Assembly (NCBI GenBank): GCA_001692895.1
Contig: KV748179.1
Coordinates: 4,920,668-4,984,667, forward strand
Source of the DNA: Cenococcum geophilum 1.58
Taxonomy: Eukaryota; Ascomycota; Dothideomycetes; Gloniales; Gloniaceae
DNA length: 64,000 nucleotides
Reading direction: 5' to 3'
Numbering within the stretch: the first letter of the stretch is position 1; every line of letters begins with the position of its first letter. Of the stretch, positions 48,343 to 60,163 are shown piece by piece. A program made the translations under genes and the position numbers. The notes below the pieces were generated by a model. That model did no database searches, was not told the DNA's origin, and saw only the letters and a list, made by a program, of their open reading frames with translations.

Positions 48343-49617
48343 TCACGATTTATTGAAATCGTGGCTTCCTAATAGCTTAGATAACCGTCGCTCTGGTGGT
48401 GGAGCCTTTCTAGTAGGAGCCTTCTCACGAGCCAATTTAATTGGCATAGCTTTGGTTGTAGAGGCCTTGACTGAAGATGGCTTGTTTAGAGACGGCTTAG
48501 TTGGAGGTGTTTTGGTTAAGGCGGCTTGGTTGGGTGGTGTGGTTGAATGTGGCTTGGCCGGAGTCGGTCTGTTCGGTGACGGCCTTGTAGAAGGGGCGAC
48601 AGATGACATCAGTTCAATAGGAGATCCAGCATTTGAAGGATCTTTCCGCAGCCTTTTTGTGGGAGGGAAGACCTCGAAAGAATCAGAAATGTCCGAAGAG
48701 TTTGGAGGTGACGAGGTGGAGCTTGCTCCCTTCGCTGCTCCATGTCGTCTTCGCTTTTGAGGCTTCTTCGAGTGAGACCGGGCTTTAGAAGGCGAGGAAG
48801 TTGGATCTGTTTCGTCATCTCCGGCTAGGACTGATAGCTCCTTCCGACCGGGAGAATAGTGGTGACGAGCGCGTAGGAGAGCTTTCCTCCGCTCCCCTAT
48901 GTGCGCCCTTTGCTCCGGCGTTATCTGCTTGAACAAGGGCTCAAACAAAGGCGACAAGCTAGGTGCTGTAGAGGTTTCAGGATCGGTAGGCGAAGGTTCA
49001 GGAGAGCGTGAGGACGCAGTCCGCTTGTCGATTCGATCACAGTCACTATCGTAGGAGTGGAATGAAGCAGGCGTTGGAGGGTTTTCGTCCTGCAAGGGAG
49101 GACTAGAGGCGGAATGTGGGTCTGCGTTTCCATCTCCAATAGTGCTGAACCATCCTGAGCTTGGGGTTTGCCAACCGGGCGTTTCCACCAAGTGCATATC
49201 CTTGAAGTGTATAAACTCTAGAGAAAGCGGTGGTTAACTAGCTGAGGCAACCCGGAGTTGATCTTCACAATACTCACCTCCGTTGTCATCATAGAAGCCC
49301 TCACCCGGTAAATTGATATTGTATGAGTAGGTTTGGTATCGAGCTGGAGTACTAGAATGCACTTCATGTCTTTCTAGCGACTCTAGATGAGTGCGATCCG
49401 TTGCATTCTTTTCTTTGGTTGCCTCATTCGCTAGTATCTCCGCGAGTTCTACATTTCTGTGAGCTGGTTTAGGCTTCGATATGGGCTTGGTAAAACTTGA
49501 CAAACTTTTTTTGGGGTTGAACTTTCCAATATTGTTGACTATTCCGTGGCAATTTTCACAACGCTTGCAACTTTCATCAGATGTTGATTCGGATGAAGGT
49601 GACTGGTGACAACTCAT
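48343..49617 (-). CDS. Ser/Pro/Lys-rich protein of unknown function
   Basis: Exons 49,278-49,617 and 48,343-49,217 join (GTGAGT donor, CTCTAG acceptor) to 404 residues. N-terminus has a cysteine knot, SCKRCENCHG (CxxCxxC), followed by a lysine-rich stretch. The best-defined block spans the splice: YNINLPGEGFYDDNGEFIHF, then KDMHLVETPGWQTPSSGW. The middle is low complexity with a helical LFKQITPEQRAHIGERRKAL segment. A basic nuclear-localisation-like KKPQKRRRHG and a C-terminal Thr/Lys/Pro repeat region follow. The composition suggests a nuclear, largely disordered protein. I do not recognise the family. The start at 49,617 is the first ATG of the frame after a stop. Confidence 0.75.
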
Positions 49618-50655
49618 ACCGAGCTAAGGCCAGCTGGTGAAAGATAGTTATGCGGGCATGGAAGTCGATGAATGAATGAGAAGAAGAGGGACTGGTTAGA
49701 CGGAATGCGTGGTCGAAGATTCGCAAAATCTTAGCAGAAGGGATTTCACGCACCCAATGTGCTTTCTGTGAATCATATTTGGCAAATTGCGTGTGAATGA
49801 GTGCCAAACTCAAGATGAGTCCCGCTTACGTTTTAGCCACCTGAAGAAACGTCCAGCTAGATTTTCCCAGGGCCTATAGAAAACATATGGCCCAACGTGC
49901 AGGCTTCACTATCACAGTCAAATAGAGGCTCCAGCCTCTTCTGCATGGGTAGTAAATGATCATTATCAGTGTTTGCAACTATTGACTGTCTGAAGTGCCA
50001 AGTGTGACCGAGGGGCGTGAATGAAGGAAAGATCAAGATAGGATGGCAAGCTCGAACATACATACCACGTAACCACGCATGTACTCAGAACCCAAAAGAT
50101 CATTGCAGAGGGACTGCGATAGCATTAGAGTGGTCATGATGCTCTCAATTCTTCAATACTCTAGCCGAAGTCAAAATAAGTACGCGAATTCGCAACTAGC
50201 ACGTAGATGTTTTGCAAACAGTCCGCACCCGCTTCCTCTTTCGCCTCCTTTAGTGTATCTACTGTAGCGACTGTCGGAAGTTTCATATTTCTAGTTTATT
50301 TTACGCTTCTGCGGGTTCGGTCTAGGGTGCTGGCTCGTCAGTAAGACGTTTCCTCCTAAAGAATATATCGTAGAAAGTTTCTAAGCGAAGCTAGGTTGCA
50401 TTCATAATAATGCATGATTTCATTTCCTTTTGAATAAACAGGTACTTCGACGGCACCATTGTTACATGCCAAAACCTATTCAGATTAACTCCATCCCATG
50501 ATACGACAATTAACGTAGTGAGGTGGAAAATCGCCGCTCTCCATGCATGAAAAAGAACATCGCCAAATCTTACAAAACTCGTTCACAAACGTGGCTGGTA
50601 AGAGAACATGCAACGCTACGAGAGCATTATCGGTAGATCTCTTCATCGGGCCTGT
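49618..50655. other. Intergenic region between two minus-strand genes
   Basis: Promoter side of the unknown gene and 3' side of HPC2. A 68-codon minus frame at 49,857-50,063 has no family resemblance and is not called. Confidence 0.5.
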
Positions 50656-52616
50656 TCACGTCATTGTGCCTGTTCCAAGGTACGCTGCTGCGATTGGTTG
50701 TTTCGCCGCTATGGTAGCCGCCATCTTCTCACGGTCGTGCTTTTCCTGTTCCATCAATGCACGGTCAGCCTTAGTCACACGAGGCTTTCTCACTGTCGTG
50801 CCTCCTCGAGAACCGGGGCCTCCTCCACGACCTCTTCCTCTACCTGAGGTGTCACCTCGGGTGGTGCCACCTCTACCACGTCCTCGTCCCCGCTTAATCG
50901 TTCCATCGGCCCTGATATACACCATTAGCCTAAGCATATCAAGAGTGCAAAGAAAAGATACCTTTCCACCGCCGGTTTCTCTCCTTCTGTTATCAACGGC
51001 CCGCTATAAACAAAGAATCCATCCTTCGCCATGAGCGCCTGCTGCTCCCACGCCAATTCTGTATCATCAATGAAATCGTCTTCCTTGTCGTAGTCCTCCA
51101 CTTTTCTCCTCCTGCGCTTCTTGCCTCCATTGCCAGCTGATGCATCATCTTCCATTCCCCCCATTTCAACATTGCTATCGGGTTCAGACAGGTCAAGAGA
51201 CATGTCGTCGGCTGATCCAGCACCAGCGGCCTTCTCTAGAGCCGCACCTGCAGCAGTGATCTGTTTTTGCCGCTCACGTCGAGCAGCAATTCTTGGGTTA
51301 AGGGCTGCGAAACCATATTTTTTCTCAACCTCGCGTGCAAAATTGATAGTCACATTCGTTTGACCTTTGAGCGGAAAGGTAAGCCAGATGTTGGTGCCGT
51401 GAGGTCCCGTGGAGCCATTAGAAGTATTTGCAGGACCAAATGGCGTCCCTGATAATAGACCGCTGCCAGTTGGTAAAGGTGGGGGGGCCTCCTTTTGTCG
51501 TACCGGCTTCACGGGCGGCGTTGGTGCAGCTGAAGGAGTACCAGCGCTAGCAGAATCCGATTTCTTCATGGGGATGGACATCTTCGGGGTTGATTCCTTT
51601 TCCACATCTACTTCCATGGGACTTGAGCCGATAATGGTAGCTGGCCGGGGTAATAAGTGTGGTTCAGTATGTGCTATGACGGGGGGAGGTTTAGATACTA
51701 TGGCGGCAGGTGAAACGGGCGCAGATATGACTGATACTGAATGCTGAAACCTTGCGGGTTGGGGGAAATTCGGGTTTGTTGACGGCGCAGGATCAATTAA
51801 GCTTGTAATCGATGGCGATGCACTTGCACGATTGAGTGGTGGAGAAACCGGAGGAGCGCTGCTTGCATTATGGGGTTTGGCCTCGAATGCGGAGCGTATA
51901 GGATCGTATACTTGACCGCTAGAGGCAGGGCGAGGTGTGGAAGGTGCAACGTTAATGTGAGATAAATTGGGGTTGTGGATGGGCTCTGGATTACCGCTTA
52001 ACCTTGGAGCTGGCGGCGGTGTCGGGCGCTCTGGTTGAATGACTGAGACTAATTCTGTGAGCTTAGGCTGCCGAGAAGCAGTTGGTGCAGGCGCCGGTGC
52101 AGGCGTAGACGTGGGCGTGGGTGCAGGCACCGATGCAGGCGCAGGTGCAGGTGCTGGCGGCGGCGGCGGTGGTGGTGGTGGTGGTGGTGCAACGGCCTTC
52201 TCTTCATTAGAGACATCAATCTTCTGCCTCTTCTTGCGTGGCTGAGGTGGAGCTGATGGATCCTTGGGGGCAGCGGGTTTGCGTGGTTTTCTCTCCTTTG
52301 GTTTCTCGTCACCGTTTGCTCCAGCTGCAGGTTCCCGCTTCTTGGGGCCGGGCTTTTTGCGACCTGTTGTGGTGGTTGTGGAAGACAAGGCTGCAGTGGT
52401 ATTTTTAGCAGTTGTGGCTGGTGCGGCGGATAGTGAGATGTGCGGGTTGGAAACTGCACCACCAAGAACACGAATCGTAGAGTTGTTCGTGCTGGAATTG
52501 CCGTTGTCGGTAGACGAGAGGGCGCCGGGCGAATGAGGAGATCGGGGCGGTGAAGAGAGGGAATCGTCAGGCGAGGATGGTGCCTCATCAACTTGGCTAA
52601 CTACTCCTGACTCCAT
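50656..52616 (-). CDS. HPC2: Hpc2/ubinuclein-like subunit of the HIR histone chaperone
   Basis: Exons 50,962-52,616 and 50,656-50,911, 636 residues, split by a 50-nt intron (GTATCT donor, GGCTAATG branch, ATCAG acceptor). Mostly disordered, Ser/Pro/Ala-rich, with basic patches, an 11-proline run near residues 144-154 and Ala-Pro repeats. The identifying block is the HPC2-related domain near residues 500-545: DYDKEDDFIDDTELAWEQQA, then KDGFFVYSGPL. In yeast and animals this domain binds the HIRA/Hir core and histone H3.3/H3. The C-terminus after the intron is RGG-rich (RGRGRGRGG), suggesting nucleic-acid contact, then ends with a helical KADRALMEQEKHDREKM. The start is the first ATG after an upstream stop. 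Confidence 0.9.
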
Positions 52617-54203
52617 GGCGGCGAACGCGAGAACTCTACTGCCACAGCATCCAAAAGACCGGCCTTGGGGGAATGGAGCAGGAAAATGATACTTGTACAG
52701 GAGGAGACCTGCAGAGCACTGGAACGGTGCACTGGCGGATGCTGGACGGCTAAGGGTTGCGGGAAGGGGGCAAGGAGCTGGAGCTGGGGAGTTGCTACAA
52801 AGAGAGTCGCAACAACTTCAACACCACGACGACAATCGCGAACTGCAGATTGATGTGCACGCCCGGATGCGGGTTGCGGGCGCTTCAAAGCAGCCCGAGT
52901 GCAGGGCGAGGACGTGGCCGAATCAGTGCGGGCAAAAGTTTGATGATAGGGGTTTCGGTCGAGGCAGCACGGATGGAAGAAGCAGCAGCGCAGAAGTAGG
53001 TGCAAAGAGGAAGAAGAGGAAGAAAGGAAGTTAGGAGAGAGCGTCGAGAGTGATGAATCGGGGGGCACCGAGTATAATGGGCACAGACAAGCGTGGGCAG
53101 AGATTTGGGACCATTGCGACACAGGCGAGCCAGTTAAGCACAGGTACGAGACATTTCGCTTTACTCCATAGGATCTGATCTGGCGGGACCAAGGGACCTT
53201 CTTTCACTGCTGCTGTGAGAGAAGGGCCAAGCCGCGCACTGTTTGGTCTCCGTGCGTTCCATGCTCAACTTTGATCGGAGCCGATGCCAGCTGTTCCGGG
53301 GACCATATTGGATGGGGACCACATGAAACGCCTGCTGATAGGCAAAAGCAGGCCGAGGGTACTCTCTGGGCTGCGCTACTTGGACATGCAGTCTGCTGGT
53401 TCCTGACTGTTCCGCATGCTCTCTGCTCATGGATGGGGGGGCAACGCACCAGGCAGACCTGATTGAATTTGGTCATTGCCTGCTTTGAGGCACCCGTGTT
53501 TGATGACTGGCGTCTCGGAATGGTATGCAAGCCACAGGAAAAGGCAATAAACCTTATCCCCGTTGAAGCCACGATCCCACAAAGATATGGCTGACCTCCG
53601 GAGACATTCAGGCTGCAGATGTACGTTGCAGAATACAGAACTCCAATCGGCCTGTAACGAGTTGTCCATGGCTTTTCCCCGCTCCATGGATGGTGATAGA
53701 CATGGCTTCTGATGTGGCGCCCAATCAAAATAGCCGAGAGGCTTGCATGCATCCCACCGAATCGGTTAGTGCCTTGGCCAAGGCGATGTGCGTCAGCCAG
53801 ACGAGCAGCCTCACCATCGTTTGCTTATAACCTTACCTCAACCCGGCATTTTGGCACATACTTGCTATCTGAAGAACCCAAAGGCGATTTGAAGAGACTG
53901 TTTATAACCAAGTGCTAACCCGATGCCTATGCTACGACATTGTGAGTTTTTTGCACCCTCTGCTATCACATCTCACGTGTTCGTCTTATCCCCAAGTTTC
54001 AGCCTAGCAAGGGAAACAACCCTTGTAAATAATTTTACTTTACTGTGCAGTACAAGACTATCATTTCTATTCGCTCCCAACCGTATAAAGCCTTACATGA
54101 TGCGTTTTCCATAGACATTCGTAGTGAATAGGATTATGACCGAAGACGTCTAATTACCATCATCGTTCTCTAAGGTCCAAGGTTATCTGTCGGGCTGAGA
54201 GCC
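52617..54203. other. Long 5' flank of HPC2, no supported gene
   Basis: About 1.6 kb. A 182-codon minus-strand open frame at 53,204-53,752 is the longest, but frames are open on both strands here, its composition (Cys/His/Ser-rich) is not protein-like, and no family is visible. Possibly part of a long leader or a poorly conserved gene. Confidence 0.4.
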
Positions 54204-54532
54204 TTATCCCTTGCACAGATAAACACGCTCTATAAAATATGGCCCATGCACACCAATCAATGAGGTGCATATACGGGCGGTAGGTTGTTTTGCCATATCA
54301 CCAAAGGTCTTAAATGAAGCTACAAATATATCGAATTTTGGGTGTATATTGTATATAGAGCCTCATTCTTTAGAGCTAAGTCGATCTATTTGCTCCTGCC
54401 AGCAGGGGCCCTTCTTACATAGTGGTGTTAGATTAAGGAAGTTATTTATTTACATTTAGACACCAAAAAAGTTGATGTTTTGACCCCGCGCACGGGCCAC
54501 AAGATATTGCACCTTATCTGTGCAAGGGATAA
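54204..54532 (-). mobile_element. MITE with TATCCCTT ends, copy 4 (329 bp, in genic DNA)
   Basis: Perfect 19-bp terminal inverted repeats, TTATCCCTTGCACAGATAA at 54,204-54,222 and its complement at 54,514-54,532. TA flanks the TCCCTT core on each side. The right sub-terminal CCGCGCACGGGCCACAAGAT matches copy 1 in the RIP-mutated Gyp-D (CCGCGCACGGACCACATTAT). AT-rich interior without coding capacity. Confidence 0.88.
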
Positions 54533-55157
54533 ATAGTAATTATTACATATGTAGCAACCGCTAAACAAATTTTCCATAGCACCTCTCTCATACAGCAAAT
54601 CTGATGCAATAACCTAGGACCGACTGCGGCTGAATATCTTGAATATCAATACTAATTACCCGAAGTTCGGCATTTGTCTACCAAACTGCCGCGTACTAGC
54701 CAACAAAATGTCACTTAACATCGTCCCAAAGATCTTAAGAACATCGAGCTATAGACCTCTACTATAAGTTAGCTTCATATACACAGCTTGTTTGAGATGC
54801 TCTACGTCTGAAGTTAGAATCGCATTCTCTGTTAGGAATGAGCATTGCCCAGCATCAATTCAAGGATGGTTTAGCAGTTGGGTTTCCAATGTAGTTTCAC
54901 GGATAAGTTTTACAGGCCAATATAGCGATTATAAAGTACCTTGATTCAGTGCACCAGAAGACAAATACATCGAGAGTAACTATGCTTAATCGCAAACTGC
55001 TAGCCACACAACGAGAAGCCCAGATAACATGATGATACGAGACCGAAGGACACCAGGTATACAAAGCCGGCAACGCCACAGACGCCGTTGCTCCGCCCAC
55101 ACATGAGAGCATTTTTAGGAACAATGACACATGCAGGACATCAAAGGAGACATCACA
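54533..55157. other. 3' flank of NOP56
   Basis: AT-rich intergenic DNA with no gene or repeat recognised; a 77-codon minus frame at 54,897-55,130 is unconvincing. Confidence 0.5.
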
Positions 55158-56965
55158 CTACTCGCCCTTGCTCTTCTTTTTCTTCTTCTTGCTTTGGCCA
55201 TCCGCCTCCTCACCATGCTTCCGCTTCCTGTCCGACTTGGATAATGCATCGCCATTAGCATTACTTTTTTTCTTCTCTTTTTTAACCTTCTTTTCTGGCG
55301 AAGGGGACGCAGCGAGAGTCTCCGAGGTTAGTGTTTCGGCTTCGGATTTCTTGGATTTCTTCTCCTTTTTATCCTTCTTCTCTTTCTTGTGGTGGACTGC
55401 TTGCTCAGTTGCTTTCGTGGTAACGCCATCAGTCATCTCAACATCCTCAGCAGCGCCGGCAGTGGGGTCATCGATGTTGATATCTGCAAGGACAGAGTCC
55501 ATTGCCGCTTTCTGTAAACATATATTAGCTTTATTAATTCAAGGGAAATAGATTGATTAAACATAAATATTTATAAAGTTACTTACCATAGCCGCTTCGT
55601 TCTTTGTAGGTGCCGTACCAGTTGCATAGAATTCTATTCGCTCCTCAACCTGCCTTTTGAGCGCCTCGCCGAATTTAGATGTTGGGGTTTCAGAGAAGTT
55701 GTCGATCCTTGACGCAATGGAACACTTGTTGGCGAGGAATCTGGAGATGCGGCCCTTATTCTTTTGGCCAGTCCGACCAATGAATGAGGAGTGGTAAATT
55801 AGACCGTATTTTGGCGTATTACCTTTCGTCTTAAGCGCTCGGAAGAGAGCTTTCTCGGCACCGAGAATCTGCACTGTTGATGCCGGGTATTTGGAGAGAT
55901 TGGTCAAGCTTCCGGCCTTAGATATCAGTCTTGCTCCAACAGTATCGCCAATCAGTGCAGCCAGATTCGGAGCGACGGTGTTCATCTTTGAGCTCAAGTA
56001 ATTACTGAGGCTCTTACGATATGCGGCTAATGCGACAGCTCGTTTGGCAAATAACTGCACGTTCTCCATGTCCATTTCGGAAAGGTCTCGGCCCATGCTC
56101 ACTCTTGCTGCATTAATAATACCTTGCGCGATGCTCTCGTCATCATTCACGATTGCTGCCAGATTATGCAGACTGTCTTCGGAAAGGGCCGTTTTGTCCC
56201 CAATAAAAATCACCAACTTGGCGTATAGATGGTTGTCAGAAACAATTTTCACCAGCTCAGGGAAGTGCCATGAGTACCATTCGCGGACCCGATTGCAGAA
56301 GGTATTCACGGCTTTGCCCAGCTGGTCGAGTGTCGCAATCGCCTGAATGATATGGTTATCGTTCTTCTGAACGCTGAACTTAACCTTGCCTCGAGAGTAG
56401 GCGTGGCCGAGGCCGAGCTGCGCACGCTCCACATCTCCCTCTTGCAGCTGCTTCAGCAGCTTTGGACCGTGCTGTCGCAGACCACGAAGAAGATCTGCTA
56501 CTACCTCGCTGGTCTCACTTGTCTCGCACTCAATGTATGGGAAAGCTGCTTTGATGCTGCCAGCCAAGTTCTTCTCTGCGACTCCCAGTACTGTCTTCTT
56601 TTTCTTCCCCGCCTTCGGCAAATTCGATTCCAGGACTGTGCGCAAATAATCCGACATTATGCCTTCAGAGATATCATTTGTATCCTCAAGAGCTTGACTG
56701 GCGCCTTGAAATGGTGCAAGACTGACCAGCTGGACCATTTTGCCTACGCGGTATTAGTCGGGACGGTAAGCTAAGTGCAGGTAGAACGAACCAAAATGTG
56801 CGAGGTCTTGCGCCTTTTCTTGTACTTCTTTCAGGCGGTTACCTACAGTATCAGCTTGCATCACAACTTTGAATATCTGCAATGGTTTAGCAAGGAAAGT
56901 TGAGGTGATCTTAGAGAACGAACCGCATAGCCCACAGGGGACTCGCTGAGAAGATAGTCCGCCAT
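55158..56965 (-). CDS. NOP56: Nop56, core box C/D snoRNP protein
   Basis: Exons 56,924-56,965, 56,792-56,876, 55,587-56,743 and 55,158-55,511 give 545 residues. Starts [20 protein letters not shown], the Nop56 beginning. The ATG at 56,738 within exon 3 ([11 protein letters not shown]) is internal: the frame runs into it from exon 2. Coiled-coil and Nop domain follow, with [40 protein letters not shown] and [13 protein letters not shown]. The wording [10 protein letters not shown] separates it from Nop58. The C-terminal tail is a run of KKE/KKD and KKKKKK, the usual basic tail. It acts in the nucleolus with Nop58, fibrillarin and Snu13 in rRNA 2'-O-methylation. Introns 1 and 2 both start with GTTCGT. 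Divergent from CCT6. Confidence 0.96.
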
Positions 56966-57277
56966 TGTGCACGACGCTGAGCTCTAGCCTCTTAATTGAA
57001 GAAGACTCGGTAACTTGATCGGGTTTCGGCGGAATAGAGGTCGCGGTGCTCTCGCCTGTGGGAATCTTCACAAAAACTTTCGAGAGCAAAGTTCAAAGCT
57101 TGGCGCACACTGCGGCGAAACGGTTTCTCCGACCTGCGCCGCTGGGTTCGCGAGCAAAGAAATTTGGAGACGCGACATTTTGGAGGCAGCCAAACACCCC
57201 ACATTCCCCCTCACCACCTTTCTGAGTCTTCCAGACTCTGCGCGCTTGTTGTTGTTTCGCCATAGAATTTTTTCAAT
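56966..57277. promoter_or_regulatory. Divergent promoter between NOP56 and CCT6
   Basis: 312 bp between opposed starts. Includes CCCCACATTCCCCCT near 57,190-57,205, containing a CCCCT stress-type element, and a GAATTTTTTC run just before the CCT6 ATG that resembles the ribosomal-RNA-processing element on the other strand. Both matches are short and unproven. Confidence 0.45.
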
Positions 57278-59420
57278 ATGTCTGCCGCGCAACTTCTAAA
57301 TCCAAAGGCGGAGTCCAGGGTATGGAACCCAAATGTTTCTAAGAATGAAGCCTGGCTAATGAACTTTTAGAGACGTGGGGAAGCTTTGAGAGTCAATATT
57401 TCCGCCGGGGAGGGACTGCAGCAAGTGCGCTCAGCCTTCGCAATGCATCGCAATATTTCCAAGGTTAACCAATTTGCTAGGTGTTGGCGTCAAATTTGGG
57501 ACCTCGAGGAACACTCAAAATGTATGTATGATATATCCAGGATACATGTCTTGCATCAATCTGACAACCCTTAGGCTTGTAGACGGTGCGGGCGCAGTAT
57601 GTTTATAAAGCCAGAATTGCGCCAACACAATCGACTTATCTCATCCACAGATCAAACTCACTAAAGACGGAAACGTTTTGCTTCGAGAAATGGTTCGTAC
57701 CGTCACGCATTTCTCCTAGACAAATCACTAAATTATATATAGCAAATACAGAACCCTACAGCGGTACGAACGTCGCGTACTTTGCATGAGATACGGGAGC
57801 TAAATATTCCAAGGTCATGATTGCACGAGCTGCAACAGCACAGGACGACATCACAGGAGACGGAACAACGTCGGTGGTGTTGATGGTCGGCGAGCTGTTG
57901 AAACAGGCAGACCGTTACATATCTGAAGGATTGCACCCAAGGGTTATCACAGACGGCTATGAGATCGCAAAGAATGAAGCTCTGAAGGTTCGCACCCATT
58001 CCCCTTGAGACGTAAGAGATGAACTAACCTGTGTTATCTGCAAAGTTTCTAGATGGCTTCAAGCTGCAGAGGGAGGTTGATCGCGAGCTGTTGCTCTCAG
58101 TGGCTCGAACATCGCTTTCAACTAAATTAAATAGTACCCTCGCCGAACAGCTAACACCTGATATCGTGGATGCGGTTCTGGCGATATACAACCCGCCCGC
58201 AAAACCAGATTTGCACATGGTCGAGATTATGACGATGCAACATCGGACAGCGGCAGACACCCAACTCATAAGAGGGCTAGCACTAGATCATGGCGCAAGA
58301 CACCCTGACATGCCCAAACGGGTCGAAAACGCCTACATACTTACTCTCAATGTAAGTTTAGAATACGAGAAGTCGGAGATCAACTCTGGATTCTACTATT
58401 CTAGTGCGGAACAGAGAGAAAAGTTGGTAGAAAGCGAGAGAAGGTTCGTCGACGAAAAATTGCGGAAAATCGTCGAGTTAAAGAAAGAAGTTTGCGGGAA
58501 TGACCCGAAGAAAGGTTTCGTAATAATAAACCAAAAAGGCATCGATCCCTTGAGTTTGGATGTCTTGGTCAAGAATGGAATATTTGCACTTAGGAGGGCC
58601 AAGAGAAGGAACATGGAACGGCTGCAGCTCGTATGTGGTGGGACAGCACAAAACAGCGTCGATGACCTTACTCCAGATGTGCTTGGCTGGGCTGGTACCG
58701 TCTATGAGCACCAGTTGGGAGAGGAGAAGTACACCTTCGTGGTAGGTATAGTAAAATTCTAAAAGGTAACGCTGGACTCACAAAAAGTAGGAAGATGTCA
58801 AGGACCCGAAGTCGGTTACTCTGCTCATCAAAGGACCGAATGCACACACCATAACGCAGATCAAGGATGCAGTCCGCGACGGACTACGAAGCGTCTACAA
58901 TATGATTGTCGACAAAAGCGTCGTTCCCGGCGGTGGGGCTTTCCAAGTCGCATGTGCCGCACACCTTTCGAGCGAAGGTTTCAGAAAGACGGTCAAAGGG
59001 AAGGCGAAGTGGGGGGTCACGGCGTTTGCGGACGCTTTGTTGATTATCCCAAAGACTCTAGCCGCAAACTCTGGACACGATATCCAAGATTCACGTGAGT
59101 CGACTATACCGAGGAACCAAATGTAAGCTAACCTTCAATAGTGGCGGAACTACAAGATGAATATGCCGATGGAAATATTGTCGGGCTTAATCTCGCAACT
59201 GGCGAAGCCATGGATCCCATGCAAGAAGGTGTTTATGACTCGTTCCGAGTTCTTCGCAACTGCATTGCCTCGAGTACTGGCATTGCTTCGAATTTGCTAC
59301 TGTGCGACGAGATGCTGAAAGCACGGCAAATGGTAAGAGCACATTGATTATTGCCGGCGCTTGTGAAACTGACTTTGTGGTTCTCAGGGACGGCAACCGG
59401 AACCAGGCGAAGGGCAGTAA
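57278..59420 (+). CDS. CCT6: Cct6, zeta subunit of the TRiC/CCT chaperonin
   Basis: Eleven exons: 57,278-57,319; 57,371-57,424; 57,481-57,521; 57,575-57,596; 57,651-57,692; 57,743-57,763; 57,814-57,987; 58,046-58,741; 58,791-59,094; 59,142-59,332; 59,388-59,420. They join in frame to 539 residues, the family length. Starts [23 protein letters not shown]-site landmarks: [38 protein letters not shown] (about 89-96) and VVPGGGAF (about 409-415); the ending [11 protein letters not shown] is typical of Cct6. It forms one position of the eight-membered cytosolic ring that folds actin and tubulin. Six of ten introns fall in the first 540 bases, leaving exons of 22 and 21 nt; introns 5 and 7 start GTTCGT and GTTCGC. 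Confidence 0.96.
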
Positions 59421-59964
59421 TGAGAAGAAGTCACACCTGCAGCCAGGATCTCATCGAAAATCGTTGCAAGCGGGGCAGGGACCGTTTTGGGTGTAGGCAC
59501 AGCCTTTGCCAGGTGGGATAGAGTACGACACTACCACGAACGAAATTTTGCGGGCGGGACGTAGGTGCAAGATCTGCATACCGGCCATGTATATTACACT
59601 TTTTCAAAAAAAGGAATCGTCTAGCAAGACCCTCCCTGATGCGCTTCGTTCTATCAGATTGAGGCAAATCTATTGTTTAAGCTGGATCCCAGGTTTCCGT
59701 GCCAAGCTCTTGACGCGGGTTGTTGCTAGTCGAGCTGCTGAAGAACTTTGTAGCCGAATATATAGAGGAGCTTTTGTAGCTTTCTTACCTTTAATAACGC
59801 CCTTTGCTTGCACAGGGCTCTACTATAATCCACTCTAAGTCTTGTTAAGTAGGTTAAAGCCCTTCACGACACCATCGCTTGAAAGGATAGGTGCAGAATT
59901 TGGCAACGATTAAACCACCCGCGCCTCGCTTCTCTGACGAGCCCTTGGGCCAAGGCGCGCTTGC
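59421..59964. other. 3' flank of CCT6
   Basis: No gene recognised. An open frame of 110 codons (59,506-59,838) overlaps the expected 3' untranslated part and has no family likeness. Confidence 0.5.
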
Positions 59965-60080
59965 ATACAGTCGCTTCGGAAAAGGATGGGTTTATGTCAG
60001 AAACCATGATCAAGTACAGAAATTTACCGAATCCTCACCTGTTTGAACCACTTTTCTGTACCCGCGCATGACACCACCCA
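59965..60080 (+). repeat. Left inverted repeat of the 3.6-kb element
   Basis: Matches 63,437-63,553 in opposite orientation. Read as plus-strand codons it is open: TVASEKDGFMSETMIKYRNL, then PNPHLFEPLFCTRA and stop. Confidence 0.9.
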
Positions 60081-60163
60081 TCCTCNATACCAANACATCG
60101 CCGTNGCCTATTTTTTTTTGAAGCTATTTAAAGCCTATATTTTTTCCTATTGCAGTTAGCGCC

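Noticed and set aside
50608..52536. Glycine- and arginine-rich plus-strand frames across HPC2
   Set aside because: Mirror images of the Pro/Ala and Arg/Gly coding of HPC2 on the minus strand.
53204..53752. 182-codon minus-strand open frame upstream of HPC2
   Set aside because: Open frames occur on both strands, composition is not protein-like, and no splice or domain support is seen.
55557..56738. Start of NOP56 at the internal ATG ([10 protein letters not shown])
   Set aside because: An upstream two-exon beginning, [14 protein letters not shown] plus [11 protein letters not shown], splices in frame and matches the family N-terminus.
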